A stretch of 64,000 bases of DNA from Bacteroides fluxus YIT 12057 (GCF_000195635.1 NZ_GL882697.1:34598-98597); one strand, 5' to 3'; counted from the stretch's first letter, positions 1-9,429 are shown. Numbers and translations are program-made. The notes: generated by a model not told the origin, from the letters alone.

Positions 1-2
1 GT

Positions 3-815
3 GTTTATTCCAATACTTTTGAAGGCATTCCGGCAAGTATGGAACGAATCCCGGTAAGCAATGTTGTCATTCCTCAAGCTCACCCGATGCTTGCAAAGGT
101 AATCAGTAATGCTGACCCAGAGAGTCAAGGACGTGTTAAAGTTCAGTTTGTATGGCAAGAGGAACAGAATAAGACAACTAACTGGATTCGGGTACGAAGT
201 CTAGATTCGGGTAAAAGTGAAATAGTTCTCAAAAATAGAGGGTTTGTTTTTGTACCAGAAGAAAATGATCAAGTGATAGTTTGTTTTGAACTAGCCAATC
301 CATCTCGCCCTTATGTCTCAGGTAGTATGTTTAATGAGAAAAACGGCTATGGGGGAGGACGAAACAATAGTATTAAAAGCATTATTACACGTAGTGGTCA
401 CACTCTTATTTTTGATGACACAGAAGGTGGTGAAAATATTATATTAAAAGATAAAAGTGGAAATGAATTAATGTTTAAAACCTCTGAGGAGAGTATTGAA
501 ATAACTGCCCAAGAGTCATTATTTCTAAATGCGAAAAAATTATTTATAAATATAGAAGATACTATTTCACAGTATTCAAAACAATTAAAAACGATTGTTG
601 AAGAGAATGTAACTATGCAAATAGGAAATGAATTGAGAACCTCTATGAGTTGTTTAGATACTGCTATACAAAAAAATGCAAATATTCAAATCTGTGGAAA
701 GTGTAGCCAAGTATCAGGGGATTTAGATATGATTTCATCAGGGGATGTTATAATTCAAGCTGATGGAAAATCTCTACTTAAAGGAGCGAGCGAGGCTCGA
801 ATATGTGAAGGTTAA
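3..815 (+). CDS. vgrG: VgrG-type T6SS spike protein, C-terminal part (truncated by window edge)
   Basis: The frame is open from base 3, so the first ATG at 39 is internal and the N-terminal gp27-like part lies outside the window. The visible ~270 residues hold the gp5-like OB fold (HPMLAKVISNADPESQGRVK, then a WIRV strand and a PEENDQVIV turn). After it comes a polar, repetitive region (residues about 150-255 counted from base 39) of the kind that forms the spike's beta-helix. VgrG trimers tip the Hcp tube and carry effectors out of the cell. The gene is AT-rich compared with the tra genes downstream. The following small gene overlaps its end. T6SS loci are known cargo of Bacteroidales ICEs. 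The family call is firm; the T6SS subtype cannot be decided from this fragment. Confidence 0.88.
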   Translation, partial: VYSNTFEGIPASMERIPVSNVVIPQAHPMLAKVISNADPESQGRVKVQFVWQEEQNKTTNWIRVRSLDSGKSEIVLKNRGFVFVPEENDQVIVCFELANPSRPYVSGSMFNEKNGYGGGRNNSIKSIITRSGHTLIFDDTEGGENIILKDKSGNELMFKTSEESIEITAQESLFLNAKKLFINIEDTISQYSKQLKTIVEENVTMQIGNELRTSMSCLDTAIQKNANIQICGKCSQVSGDLDMISSGDVIIQADGKSLLKGASEARICEG

Positions 816-1281
816 TAATTTGAAATATAGCAATATGTCAATATTAGATTATTTAGCTTATTCAGAAACAGTAAATAACATAAATGTATTACCACCAAGA
901 GTATATGCCTTAGATTCATATATTGAGTCATTAGATAGAGGAGTTATTTATGTTCAAAGATGTGTGAAATATGTTCATGTCATATCATTAGGGAAAAATA
1001 AGTATCAATTCTATTTTACTGATATATTGTATATCAATAATGATAAACTAAAAAAACAGGAAGATTTATTAAGAAGGATAAGTTATAGATATAATGGTAT
1101 TATTATATCTATAACAAAAGATAATGAGATACTATCAATACATAATATGGCAGATATTCGTTTTCAATGGGAAAGAATTAAAAGTATTTTAGAGTTGGAT
1201 TATTCAGGAGGAGAAATTAGTTGGTTTCTAGAACAAATGACAAATCATATGAATAGTCCGGAATGTATAATGAGAGAATAG
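805..1281 (+). CDS. Small AT-rich protein downstream of vgrG, function unknown
   Basis: This frame is open from an ATG at 763 inside the vgrG end (172 aa). A GTG at 805 and an ATG at 835 (MSILDYLAYS...) are later start options. An AAGGAG lies at 781-786, about 18 bases before the GTG, so the start is uncertain and I chose the middle option. No signal peptide or membrane segment is evident. The protein is rich in Ile, Tyr, Asn and Lys and its DNA is very AT-rich, like vgrG and unlike the tra region. Its place right after vgrG fits a spike adaptor, cargo or immunity gene of the T6SS, but I recognise no domain. It ends 36 bases before rteA. Confidence 0.6.
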   Translation: MKVNNLKYSNMSILDYLAYSETVNNINVLPPRVYALDSYIESLDRGVIYVQRCVKYVHVISLGKNKYQFYFTDILYINNDKLKKQEDLLRRISYRYNGIIISITKDNEILSIHNMADIRFQWERIKSILELDYSGGEISWFLEQMTNHMNSPECIMRE

Positions 1282-1317
1282 TTTCTATTCATCAACGGTT
1301 AACTAACTGACGAAATT

Positions 1318-3651
1318 ATGAGTTTTAAAGTACCCGAAGTCAGTATACAACATAAAATTCTTGTAGGACACCTTATTCTGTTTGCTATAATAGCATGCAT
1401 ATTCGGAATTCTACAACATGAACGTATGCGTATATCGGATATTGAAAAAGAAGCCAGACACATTCAGCAGGTACAGCGCAAGGTCAATACGGCCCATCGT
1501 CATATCACACTTCTTGCCATGTTGGGTGAAACTGCCATTTCTTGGGAGAGAAAGGATTTTGCTGACTATCGTTCACTTCGGCAGTACGTGGATTCCACAT
1601 TGCTGGATATACGAAAAGAGAATGAAATCCATGTTGCGCGAAGCCAAGTAGATTCACTGCGTTCCCTCTTGAAAATCAAGGAAGAGCACCTGGCTCAAAT
1701 CATGTATCTGATTCAAAGCCGAGATGGTCATGGCGTTTTACAATTCAGCAAAATACCTTATAATGTCTTTCCGCAAACGATAACTCGCAAGAAAAAAGGA
1801 TTGGCGGGCTTCTTCGGAGGCAAAGAGACAGTAGAAGTTACACCCAGCACTTCGGCTGCATTGCATGCATTGAATAAAGAATTGCTTTCCATGCAGAACG
1901 AACTCAATGACAACATAGATGTCTGTACTGATAGTTTACGCAGGCACAACAAGGTTATCAATGGAAAACTGCGCTCGCTGATGACAACCATGAATGATCA
2001 GGCCGAGCAAATACTTGAAGATAAGGAAAAACAATTGAATGCCTCTTATGACCGTTCAAAAAGCATCATCACGTGGCTGGTTATATCAGCTGTTATACTG
2101 CTGATTGTTTCTTATCTGATTATCCAGAAGGACCTGCGTGAGAAGCAGAAGACCAGCAAAATGTTGGAGGAAACCATAGAGCAGAATGCTGCATTGTTGC
2201 AAATTCGCAACAAAATCATTTTAACCATATCGCATGATATCCGCTCCCCTTTGAACGTGATTAGTGCAACAGTTGAATTGGCAAGGAGGGAAGTGGATAA
2301 CCAACGGCGTGATACCTATTTGTCCAACATTGAATCAGTGTGTCTGCATGTAGTACATCTGCTGAATAATTTATTGGATGTATACCGGTTGAATCAATCC
2401 AAAGAAGAATGCAACTATGTTCCGTTCAGTCTGCATGAAATGCTTGATCGGATTGCTTCCCGTTTTTCCGGTCTGGTCAACGACAAGGGATTGCTGTTCA
2501 ACACCTCGTTTGACAATACGGATGTCAGATTACGTGGAGATGTGGACCGTATAGAACAGATTGTCGGCAACCTGCTCAGCAATGCTATCAAGTTTACGGA
2601 ATGCGGAGAAATCTCCTTTCATGCCGGTTATTCTCAAGGGAAATTGTATTTGGAAGTGACTGACTCCGGCATTGGCATGACGGAGGAAACACTTGCACGT
2701 ATTTTCCGCCCATTTGAACGGCAGATGACAGCAAACAATACTGATGGCTTTGGTTTAGGTTTGTCCATTATACAGGGACTTGTCCATCTCTTCAACGGAG
2801 AAATTGACGTAAAAAGCAAGATTCATCAGGGAAGTACCTTCAAGGTAACTCTTCCTCTTGAAGAAACGGATGAACCGCTGGAATGTGAAAAGCCCGTATT
2901 GACCCATACCGGACATTTGCCTCATAATATACTTGTCATTGATGATGACAGTATGTTGCGTGCAGTCATCAAGGATTTGCTTGAACGTAACGGCATTAAT
3001 TGTACGACCTGTGCTTCGGCCAAAGAACTGGTAAAGGAGATGAGAGAAAAGGACTATGATTTGTTGCTTACTGATATTCAGATGCCAGGTACCAACGGTT
3101 TTAATCTCCTGATTTTGCTACGACATTCAAATATAGGTAATTCTCGCACGATACCGGTCATAGCCATGACCGCACGTGGTGAGCAGACCAAGGAGTCCTT
3201 ACAGGAAGCCGGATTTACGGATTGTATCTATAAACCGTTTTCTTATAATGAACTGCTCAATCTGCTTTCATCTATCAATCAATGTCATGTAGCAGCGTCT
3301 CCGCCAAGTGATTTGGATGCCTTGCTGTCAGAGGTTCAGGATAAGGAAAAACTGCTGTTTACCTTGATAGAGCAGTCCAGAAAAGACCAGGATGAATTGC
3401 TGGCTGCTTTATCGGCAAGCAACAGAAGACAGATGCGTGAAATAGTCCATCGGATGCAACCTGTCTGGGAACTTCTGCATATGGAGGATATTCTATTTGA
3501 ATACCGTGATATTTTAAAGGATGACCAAGTGAGTGATGTGGTGCTGAAGAACCACACACGGCAGATTCTGAGTCATGTTTCAACATTGATGACGAAAGCA
3601 GAAAAAGAACTAACACGATTGAAAAATGAAAAGGAAAGTATTGATTGTTGA
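1318..3651 (+). CDS. rteA: RteA-like hybrid sensor histidine kinase
   Basis: A 777-aa membrane kinase. It has a first transmembrane helix at residues ~14-35, a long extracytoplasmic coiled-coil-like sensor region, and a second helix at ~248-268 (SIITWLVISAVILLIVSYL). The HisKA domain has phospho-acceptor H306 in ISHDIRSPLN. The HATPase domain has NLLSNAIKFTE and the GLGLS loop. A receiver domain follows with acceptor D586 (LTDIQMPG), and an Hpt-like helical tail carries H711 (IVHRMQP). In CTnDOT, RteA works with RteB in the tetracycline-triggered cascade that activates excision and transfer. The adjacent sigma-54 activator gene overlaps its end and supports the same pairing. No tetQ precedes it in this window. 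The signal sensed here is unknown. Confidence 0.85.
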   Translation: MSFKVPEVSIQHKILVGHLILFAIIACIFGILQHERMRISDIEKEARHIQQVQRKVNTAHRHITLLAMLGETAISWERKDFADYRSLRQYVDSTLLDIRKENEIHVARSQVDSLRSLLKIKEEHLAQIMYLIQSRDGHGVLQFSKIPYNVFPQTITRKKKGLAGFFGGKETVEVTPSTSAALHALNKELLSMQNELNDNIDVCTDSLRRHNKVINGKLRSLMTTMNDQAEQILEDKEKQLNASYDRSKSIITWLVISAVILLIVSYLIIQKDLREKQKTSKMLEETIEQNAALLQIRNKIILTISHDIRSPLNVISATVELARREVDNQRRDTYLSNIESVCLHVVHLLNNLLDVYRLNQSKEECNYVPFSLHEMLDRIASRFSGLVNDKGLLFNTSFDNTDVRLRGDVDRIEQIVGNLLSNAIKFTECGEISFHAGYSQGKLYLEVTDSGIGMTEETLARIFRPFERQMTANNTDGFGLGLSIIQGLVHLFNGEIDVKSKIHQGSTFKVTLPLEETDEPLECEKPVLTHTGHLPHNILVIDDDSMLRAVIKDLLERNGINCTTCASAKELVKEMREKDYDLLLTDIQMPGTNGFNLLILLRHSNIGNSRTIPVIAMTARGEQTKESLQEAGFTDCIYKPFSYNELLNLLSSINQCHVAASPPSDLDALLSEVQDKEKLLFTLIEQSRKDQDELLAALSASNRRQMREIVHRMQPVWELLHMEDILFEYRDILKDDQVSDVVLKNHTRQILSHVSTLMTKAEKELTRLKNEKESIDC

Positions 3652-4912
3652 AGACAATATAAACCTGTCACAGATGCAGAAAGACTGGTTTGTACAGGCC
3701 GGGTATGACGCTATAACGGCCGTAGATGCAACGAAAGCCCGTTCGTTAATCCGCAAGGTACATTTTGACTTGATTCTTTCGGATGTGCGTTTGCCGGACG
3801 GAGACGGAATCTCATTGCTGGAGTGGCTGCGTAAGGAAAAGAATAATACTCCTTTTATTATTACCACTGAGTATGTGTCTGTACCTGATGTTGTCCGTAC
3901 CATTAAATTGGGAGCTGTAGATTATCTGCCTAAACCCGTACGCAAAGAACACTTGCTGGAACTGACCAAGGATGTATTTGCTCCTTTGGTTACAGTAAGA
4001 AAACAGGAGCCGATGCTGCTTCAGCGTAAAAGCGCCAGAATGAGAGAGATCCTGAAGTATGCAGAAATGGTTGCTCCTACTGATATGTCAGTGCTTATTT
4101 ACGGAGCCAGCGGAACAGGAAAAGAGTCTATAGCCCAAAGTATCCATCAAGGAAGTGATCGTTCCAATATGCTTTTTCTGGCAGTGAACTGTGCACTTCT
4201 CCCCAAAGATTTGGCTCCTTCCCTATTTTTTGGTCATGAAAAAGGTTCCTTTACGGGGGCAGATAACAACAAAGCAGGCTATTTTGATAAGGCCAAGGGG
4301 GGTACCTTGTTCTTGGATGAGATAGGTACCATGTCTTATGAAGTACAAGCGATGCTGCTGCGGGTGTTGCAAGAGAATACCTATATGCCGGTGGGAAGCA
4401 ATCGGGAACATATTGCAGATGTACGTATAGTTGCAGCTACCAATGAAAACATTCAGCAGGCAATCCAGGAAGGCCGTTTCAGAGAAGACCTTTACCATCG
4501 TCTAAACGAGTTTGAAATTACAGTTCCCTCCCTGGCTGAATGCACTGAAGATATTCTCCCTTTTGCTGAATTTTTCCGCGAACGCTATTCTAAAGAATTC
4601 AAGAAGGATACTGTCGGTTTTACAGAAGAAGCTAAGTGTAAAATGTTGACTTATGCCTGGCCTGGCAATGTACGTGAACTGCAAAATATGGTGAGACGTT
4701 CTGTGGCTATTTCTGAATCTCCCGTATTGGATTGTTTTGGCATCGGACAAAGTACAGGAGAAATTAAAAGCCCGGAGCCGGACAAGGCTGCGAAGAAAGA
4801 ATTAGAAAAAAAACGAATAATCAATGTGATAGAAGAATGTAATGGAAACATTTCCCATGCCTCACAAATTTTAGGAATAAGTCGTACTTCAATCTATAAA
4901 AAGATAAAGTAA
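3626..4912 (+). CDS. rteB: RteB-like sigma-54-dependent response regulator
   Basis: A 428-aa NtrC-type activator whose start overlaps the end of rteA by 26 bases, which argues for coupled translation. The receiver domain (1-~120) carries acceptor D53 in ILSDVRLPDGDG and the LPKPV lysine. The AAA+ domain (~140-360) has Walker A GASGTGKE, a sigma-54 contact loop reading GSFTGA instead of GAFTGA, a LFLDEIG Walker B and an AWPGNVREL sensor motif. A Fis-type helix-turn-helix closes the protein (SHASQILGISRTSIYKKIK). In CTnDOT the partner RteB activates rteC. No rteC is visible in this window, so its target would be elsewhere on the element. Confidence 0.87.
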   Translation: MKRKVLIVEDNINLSQMQKDWFVQAGYDAITAVDATKARSLIRKVHFDLILSDVRLPDGDGISLLEWLRKEKNNTPFIITTEYVSVPDVVRTIKLGAVDYLPKPVRKEHLLELTKDVFAPLVTVRKQEPMLLQRKSARMREILKYAEMVAPTDMSVLIYGASGTGKESIAQSIHQGSDRSNMLFLAVNCALLPKDLAPSLFFGHEKGSFTGADNNKAGYFDKAKGGTLFLDEIGTMSYEVQAMLLRVLQENTYMPVGSNREHIADVRIVAATNENIQQAIQEGRFREDLYHRLNEFEITVPSLAECTEDILPFAEFFRERYSKEFKKDTVGFTEEAKCKMLTYAWPGNVRELQNMVRRSVAISESPVLDCFGIGQSTGEIKSPEPDKAAKKELEKKRIINVIEECNGNISHASQILGISRTSIYKKIK

Positions 4913-4931
4913 CAAATTGTGACACGGATTA

Positions 4932-5351
4932 TTACATACGTCTTTTTTCGTACACCAAACGGGAAATGCCATTGGGGTACAGTTTGAAAGAGCGGAGTTG
5001 CCAATGATGTTTACCGATACTATCCATCAATGAAAATCCTTTCCCGTAGGATATCGGTAACGTATAAAGAACCATTTCGTCAACAAGATTATATTGGAAA
5101 AGACCATCGGCATAATCTGCACTATTTTTATCATGTATGATAGTCTGGCATATACAATCCGCGCTAAATCTACGTATCATGTCAGACAGGTCTATTATGC
5201 CATATAATTCATTGATTTGAAATGAAGCTTTTTCTTTCCAATACGGAAAACCTTTTCGAGGTTCTTCCATAAGCCATTGCATGAATTTTTCCTCTTGCTT
5301 TGGAAGAAATCCATCCAATGTAATTGCCATAACGATTCGTATTCTTGCCAT
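4932..5351 (-). CDS. Small RibD/dihydrofolate-reductase-fold protein
   Basis: A 139-aa protein starting MARIRIVMAITLDGFL, the typical first strand of the RibD C-terminal / DHFR-like fold. The end also fits (DEMVLYTLPISYGKGFSL, then a C-terminal strand pair). At about 140 aa it is shorter than the usual 170-190 aa, and the NADPH-binding middle is poorly preserved, so activity is doubtful. I chose the ATG at 5351, preceded by AAGG on the minus strand; an ATG at 5381 would add ten residues. It is convergent with rteB, with only 19 bases between the stop codons, and lies downstream of the mob genes on the same strand. Confidence 0.62.
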   Translation of the reverse strand: MARIRIVMAITLDGFLPKQEEKFMQWLMEEPRKGFPYWKEKASFQINELYGIIDLSDMIRRFSADCICQTIIHDKNSADYADGLFQYNLVDEMVLYTLPISYGKGFSLMDSIGKHHWQLRSFKLYPNGISRLVYEKRRM

Positions 5352-5623
5352 ACCCTTATCTGAAAAAAGCATGAAGCCCATGCAGTTTCAGGTAGAGGCT
5401 CTGGTAATAGCCCAAACGATAACTTGCATGGGCTCATGCTATAAGGTATAGCATAAGCCTCACGCAATAGTCATCGTTTTTTTTGAAATTTACCAGATTT
5501 CTACCTGTGACATCTTGCGACTTATGTATATAAGCAACGGAAAACATCCCGTAATCCGCCGTTATGTTCTATTTCAGGTTCAAAGATACGGAATGTTTCT
5601 TGAAAATCAAATCCGGCCATGAT

Positions 5624-7663
5624 TTATTTGCCATCCTCTTTGTTTTCAGATTCTGTTTTTTCAATACCCAGCCGTTCACACAGTTCTGGGTCATTCATGA
5701 TCCGTTCCATCTCGTCGTTGATGATGGCTTGGGCATCCGCCTTGATCTGGTCGTAATTGCGCTGAATCTGTTCAAGCATGATGTCATTCCCCTCTTTATC
5801 CTTGAAGGAGTTGATAACCGGTATTCTCTTGTATGCCTTTTCTTCGGCACTCACTCTGGCATGGTCCACAATAATTTCCGCATGGAAAATCTTCTGGTCA
5901 ATTTTCTCACCGAAGTTGTCCGATACGGCACCTACAAAGGAACCTTGTGACAGGTTGGAAATCTTGGAAGCCGGAATTAGGGAATCCAACTGGGTATTGA
6001 TGGAGGTGGAAACATCCTGACGGTTGATGGAAACGGACTGCCGTTTCTGAAGAATCTTTCCGAAACGTTCCGAAAGCGTCTTGGCCGTTTCGCCGACCAC
6101 CTGTCCGCTGAAGATGTTGCCGACCGTATTTTGGATCACCTTACTCTCCTTTTCACCATAGTCTCGGTTCAATTGGGAGAAGTCCTGGAAACCCAGACAA
6201 ACTGCTACTTTGTTGGATCGTGCCGTTGCAATCAGGTTGTCCAGTCCACGGAAATAGATGGTGGGCAGCTCGTCGATGATGACTGTACTTTTAAGCTGCC
6301 CCTTCTTGTTGATGAGTTTCACGATACGCGAATTGTAGAGACCCAATGCGGCGGAATAGATGTTCTGGCGGTCCGGATTATTGCCCACACACAAAATTTT
6401 AGGTTCTGCCGGATTGTTTATATCCAATGAAAAATCATTACCGGTCATCACCCAATAAAGCTGCGGGGAAATCATTCGGGTAAGTGGGATTTTCGCGGAA
6501 GCTATCTGGCCCTGCAACTGGTCTTGAGCTCCTGATTTCCAGGCATCCATGAAAGGAGAAAGATAGTTTTCCAGCTCCGGATAGGAGGTCAATATGGTAA
6601 ACAAATCGGAATAAGGTTTGTTCAGCAGCTCCACGGCATGAGGGAAGCTGCAATAGATACCGTTCTTGTAAATTTTGAGATACCAGATGATGGCTGCCAA
6701 CAGGATAATCGGCGATTCCACAAAGAAGTCTCCCTGTTTTTCAATCCAGGTTTTGTTCAAATTTAACATAATGGTATAGCTTGCTTCGTAGGCATCGGAG
6801 ATGTCTGTCATGAACTCCGGATTGATGGGATTGCAGCGGTGTGAACGGTGCGGATCATCAAAATTGATGACGTAGAAATGAGGCTTCACCTTGTATTTGT
6901 CCATGTTGTGCAACAAGGTGTTGTAGGCAATGGTGGAGAGGTCATCGAATTTGTAATCATAGATATAGGTGCTATAACCTTTGGAAATCATCTGTTTGAT
7001 ATAGTTGTTCACCACTGCGTAGGATTTGCCGGACCCCGGCGTTCCCAATACGATGGTGGCACGGAACGGGTTCACCACATTGATCCATCCGTCATTGAAT
7101 TTGCCGCCATACTGGAACCGGGTAGGCAGATTGACGGAATACTCATTCTCCATCAACCTTGTCTCCTGCATGAAAGATTCGTTTTCCATGTTGAAAACAT
7201 CCTCCATCAGGTTGTGCCGGTAAAGGCGGCTGATCCACAGACCGGCCATTAGCAGGCAGAGATAACCGGTTGCCAGTGTCATTATATACAGGGAGGTGAC
7301 CGCCTCGTGCGGAAAAGGCAAATCCAGCAGCCACCAGTTCATGAAGAAGAGAACCGCCCCCGTTGTCAGGACCATCCAGATACGTTGCCAGGTAATCGTT
7401 TCCCCTTTCACGCCGATGGTGCCCACGCAGGAAATGGCCAGCAGAAGTACGGCCAGGAGCTTGGTCCAAAGAATGCAGCCGAATATACCGGTCGTCCGTT
7501 CAAAGTTCATGAGTATCCGGTCGATGACTTCCAGGTTCAGGTACCAGGCAGCCATGCTCGGGTAGCAGTACACATAGACGTGGACTACCAAAATGAAAAT
7601 ACTGACAGCCCTGCCGAATTCCATGATTTTGGCCAGGGCTCTCAAATCGTCTTCCTGTTGCAT
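5624..7663 (-). CDS. mobC: MobC, VirD4/TraG-type conjugative coupling ATPase
   Basis: A 679-aa type IV coupling protein that links the relaxosome to the transfer channel. About four transmembrane helices occupy residues ~18-145. Walker A GTPGSGKS is at 207-214, and a Walker B-like STVIIDELPT is followed by a TraG/VirD4-type segment (ATARSNKVAVCLGFQDFSQL). The C-terminus is charged. The gene follows mobB on the minus strand with a 52-base gap, matching the mobA-mobB-mobC order of CTnDOT-type elements. The conserved domain content and neighbours make the assignment strong. Confidence 0.93.
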   Translation of the reverse strand: MQQEDDLRALAKIMEFGRAVSIFILVVHVYVYCYPSMAAWYLNLEVIDRILMNFERTTGIFGCILWTKLLAVLLLAISCVGTIGVKGETITWQRIWMVLTTGAVLFFMNWWLLDLPFPHEAVTSLYIMTLATGYLCLLMAGLWISRLYRHNLMEDVFNMENESFMQETRLMENEYSVNLPTRFQYGGKFNDGWINVVNPFRATIVLGTPGSGKSYAVVNNYIKQMISKGYSTYIYDYKFDDLSTIAYNTLLHNMDKYKVKPHFYVINFDDPHRSHRCNPINPEFMTDISDAYEASYTIMLNLNKTWIEKQGDFFVESPIILLAAIIWYLKIYKNGIYCSFPHAVELLNKPYSDLFTILTSYPELENYLSPFMDAWKSGAQDQLQGQIASAKIPLTRMISPQLYWVMTGNDFSLDINNPAEPKILCVGNNPDRQNIYSAALGLYNSRIVKLINKKGQLKSTVIIDELPTIYFRGLDNLIATARSNKVAVCLGFQDFSQLNRDYGEKESKVIQNTVGNIFSGQVVGETAKTLSERFGKILQKRQSVSINRQDVSTSINTQLDSLIPASKISNLSQGSFVGAVSDNFGEKIDQKIFHAEIIVDHARVSAEEKAYKRIPVINSFKDKEGNDIMLEQIQRNYDQIKADAQAIINDEMERIMNDPELCERLGIEKTESENKEDGK

Positions 7664-7715
7664 AGTAAAGTAGCATTTGAGGGGAACATGGTCCCCCGGG
7701 GTGATAATGGTTGTG

Positions 7716-8978
7716 TCAGATGCCGCGCGACTTGCGTTTCTGCGGTTTCTTTTTGCGTTTCATGCGACGGCGGAACGCTTCTTCCTCGTAATCGACGGCC
7801 GGATTGGTATCCATAGAGAAGATGCCTGCCGCCTGTTCAAGCGCACTGCCATCCTCCACAGAGTGACCGTACCGTTTCCAAAGCTCCGGTCCGCTGAATG
7901 ACTCTTTTTCTTGCCGGGGAATACCGTCCCACCATTTGACCAGGTCGTTGAATACATTGGCTGAAAATTCTTTTCCCATCCGTGAGCCGTTGAACACTTC
8001 GCGCCTGTCATGGTCCATGAAAGTAACGCCATAGATGCGTCCTGAGTCGTTTTTCCGGAATACCACATCCAATTGTTCCTGCTTCAACAATTTCTTGAAC
8101 TCCTGTTCAGACCTGGCATCCCGCATCGCACGGGCGACTTTGCCGGCTATGGCCGGTCTCCATTTGCCTTCCTTGAAATCCCGGACATGCCGCATCATCC
8201 GTTCGGACAAGCCGGCATCTCCGAACCGTTTGCCGAACCGGGCACTTTTTACAGGTGGGCTGACCACCTTTCCCCTGTCATCGGTTGCCGAATAGATGAT
8301 TCCCGTGTACGCTGTCCCTTTATATTCGCCGCGCACCTGCCTCGCTTCTATATTCAGTGTGGAAAGCAAGGCTGCATATTCACCGAAAGTCTGGAAACGG
8401 TAACTTTCCAGAACCGCCTTTAAGGTGTTGCCAATTTGGTGACGTACATCCCCCTTGGAGACATCCACCTTTTTCAGTTCCGCTTTCGGATTCTGTCTTT
8501 CCGCATCCGCCCCGTTACGCAACCCGAATTCCTGTTCCAGTTCCCGGCAGGCAGCCATCGAGCGTCGGTGCTCATAGGAATCCTTGATTTTCCTGCCGTC
8601 ATCATCAATGCAGACACTGACGATATGCACGTGTGTGTTGCAGGTATCGTTGTGTCTGTACACGATAAACGGCTGCTGTCCGTACCCCATCTTGTCCATG
8701 TACTTTTCGGCCAGTTCCATCAACCGGGCATTGTCCAGCCTGTCTTCCGGTGCCGGACTGAGCGAAATGTGCAGGACGGGCTTTTCCGTTCGTCGGTTTG
8801 CTGTCAGATGGTTCTCGAATGAAAGGAGAACCAGCCGGAGGTCTTCGCTCGGCAGGCCCGGCCGGTCGGAAATCATCCGGTGTCCCGACAGGATTTCCGC
8901 CGAACCTTTGAGAACCTTTTCGTGATTGTAGGCCAGTGCCCCGTAAAGGCTGGCCCCATGACTTATCTTGGCAACCAT
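7716..8978 (-). CDS. mobB: MobB relaxase (MobA/VirD2 nuclease family)
   Basis: A 420-aa relaxase expected to nick one strand at oriT and pilot it into the recipient. The start at 8978 (MVAKISHGASLYGALAYN) is chosen because the long upstream extension of the frame is only a shadow of mobA. The N-terminus has the conserved pattern of the family. The metal-binding histidines appear in YRHNDTCNTHVHIVSV, and a preceding strand reads VLHISLSP. The C-terminal ~150 residues are basic and end in a Lys/Arg-rich tail. The start overlaps the end of mobA by 16 bases, which fits coupled expression of the relaxosome genes. Confidence 0.92.
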   Translation of the reverse strand: MVAKISHGASLYGALAYNHEKVLKGSAEILSGHRMISDRPGLPSEDLRLVLLSFENHLTANRRTEKPVLHISLSPAPEDRLDNARLMELAEKYMDKMGYGQQPFIVYRHNDTCNTHVHIVSVCIDDDGRKIKDSYEHRRSMAACRELEQEFGLRNGADAERQNPKAELKKVDVSKGDVRHQIGNTLKAVLESYRFQTFGEYAALLSTLNIEARQVRGEYKGTAYTGIIYSATDDRGKVVSPPVKSARFGKRFGDAGLSERMMRHVRDFKEGKWRPAIAGKVARAMRDARSEQEFKKLLKQEQLDVVFRKNDSGRIYGVTFMDHDRREVFNGSRMGKEFSANVFNDLVKWWDGIPRQEKESFSGPELWKRYGHSVEDGSALEQAAGIFSMDTNPAVDYEEEAFRRRMKRKKKPQKRKSRGI

Positions 8979-9397
8979 TTCTCTTCGTATTCCCGGGTCA
9001 ATGACATGATCTGCTTGCTGAGCAGGATGAGTTCCAGCGTTGCCTTTTCGAGCCTGTAGAGCAGGGACCGTGCCCTTTGCTCCCCGAAGTTCTTCTGTAC
9101 GGCCCTTACAACCTGGTTGTAGTTGTTTCCTACAGCCTGGAACTGGCGGTGGAATTCCCCGAGCCGGATGTAATAGTCCATGGATACCTTGTCTACCTTG
9201 ATCACCTTGAGTTGCCCTGAAAAGAGCGACTTCTTGATGAAGACCGTGCGGTCCCTGGCTCCTGATTCCAGAAACAGCCTCTCGAACCTTCCATTCTCTT
9301 CCGCGTTCAGACGGAAGCTGTACTTGTAATCCGCCGGATCCGTCTTCGGTTTCCGGCCTGTTCTTGTCCCTTGCTTTTTCTCCATGCTTTGCTTCAT
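8963..9397 (-). CDS. mobA: MobA relaxosome accessory protein (MobC-family mobilization protein)
   Basis: A ~144-aa basic protein of the family that binds oriT and helps the relaxase. It has a lysine/arginine-rich start (MKQSMEKKQGTRTGRKPK), a short strand (YKYSFRLNAEENGRFE) of the ribbon-helix-helix sort, and helices with the family pattern (FHRQFQAVGNNYNQVVRAV). Possible starts are the ATG at 9397 or 9385; the upstream extension to 9469 runs into the inverted repeats and is unlikely. It is the first gene of the minus-strand mob operon. The region directly upstream carries the inverted repeats expected of an oriT. Confidence 0.85.
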   Translation of the reverse strand: MKQSMEKKQGTRTGRKPKTDPADYKYSFRLNAEENGRFERLFLESGARDRTVFIKKSLFSGQLKVIKVDKVSMDYYIRLGEFHRQFQAVGNNYNQVVRAVQKNFGEQRARSLLYRLEKATLELILLSKQIMSLTREYEEKWLPR

Positions 9398-9429
9398 TTG
9401 GGTTGTTTTGCATTCTCTGTCAGATTTTC

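Noticed and set aside
5195..5467. 90-aa minus-strand frame upstream of the RibD-like gene.
   Set aside because: It overlaps the RibD-like gene in another frame and shows no conserved pattern; it could be a relic but I cannot support it.
7307..7816. Plus-strand frames opposite mobC and mobB.
   Set aside because: Antisense shadows of well-supported genes, with unusual composition and no start sites.
8979..9413. N-terminal extension of MobB to residue 565.
   Set aside because: The added 145 residues are a shadow of mobA in another frame (GC-rich, low complexity). The ATG at 8978 gives the known family N-terminus.
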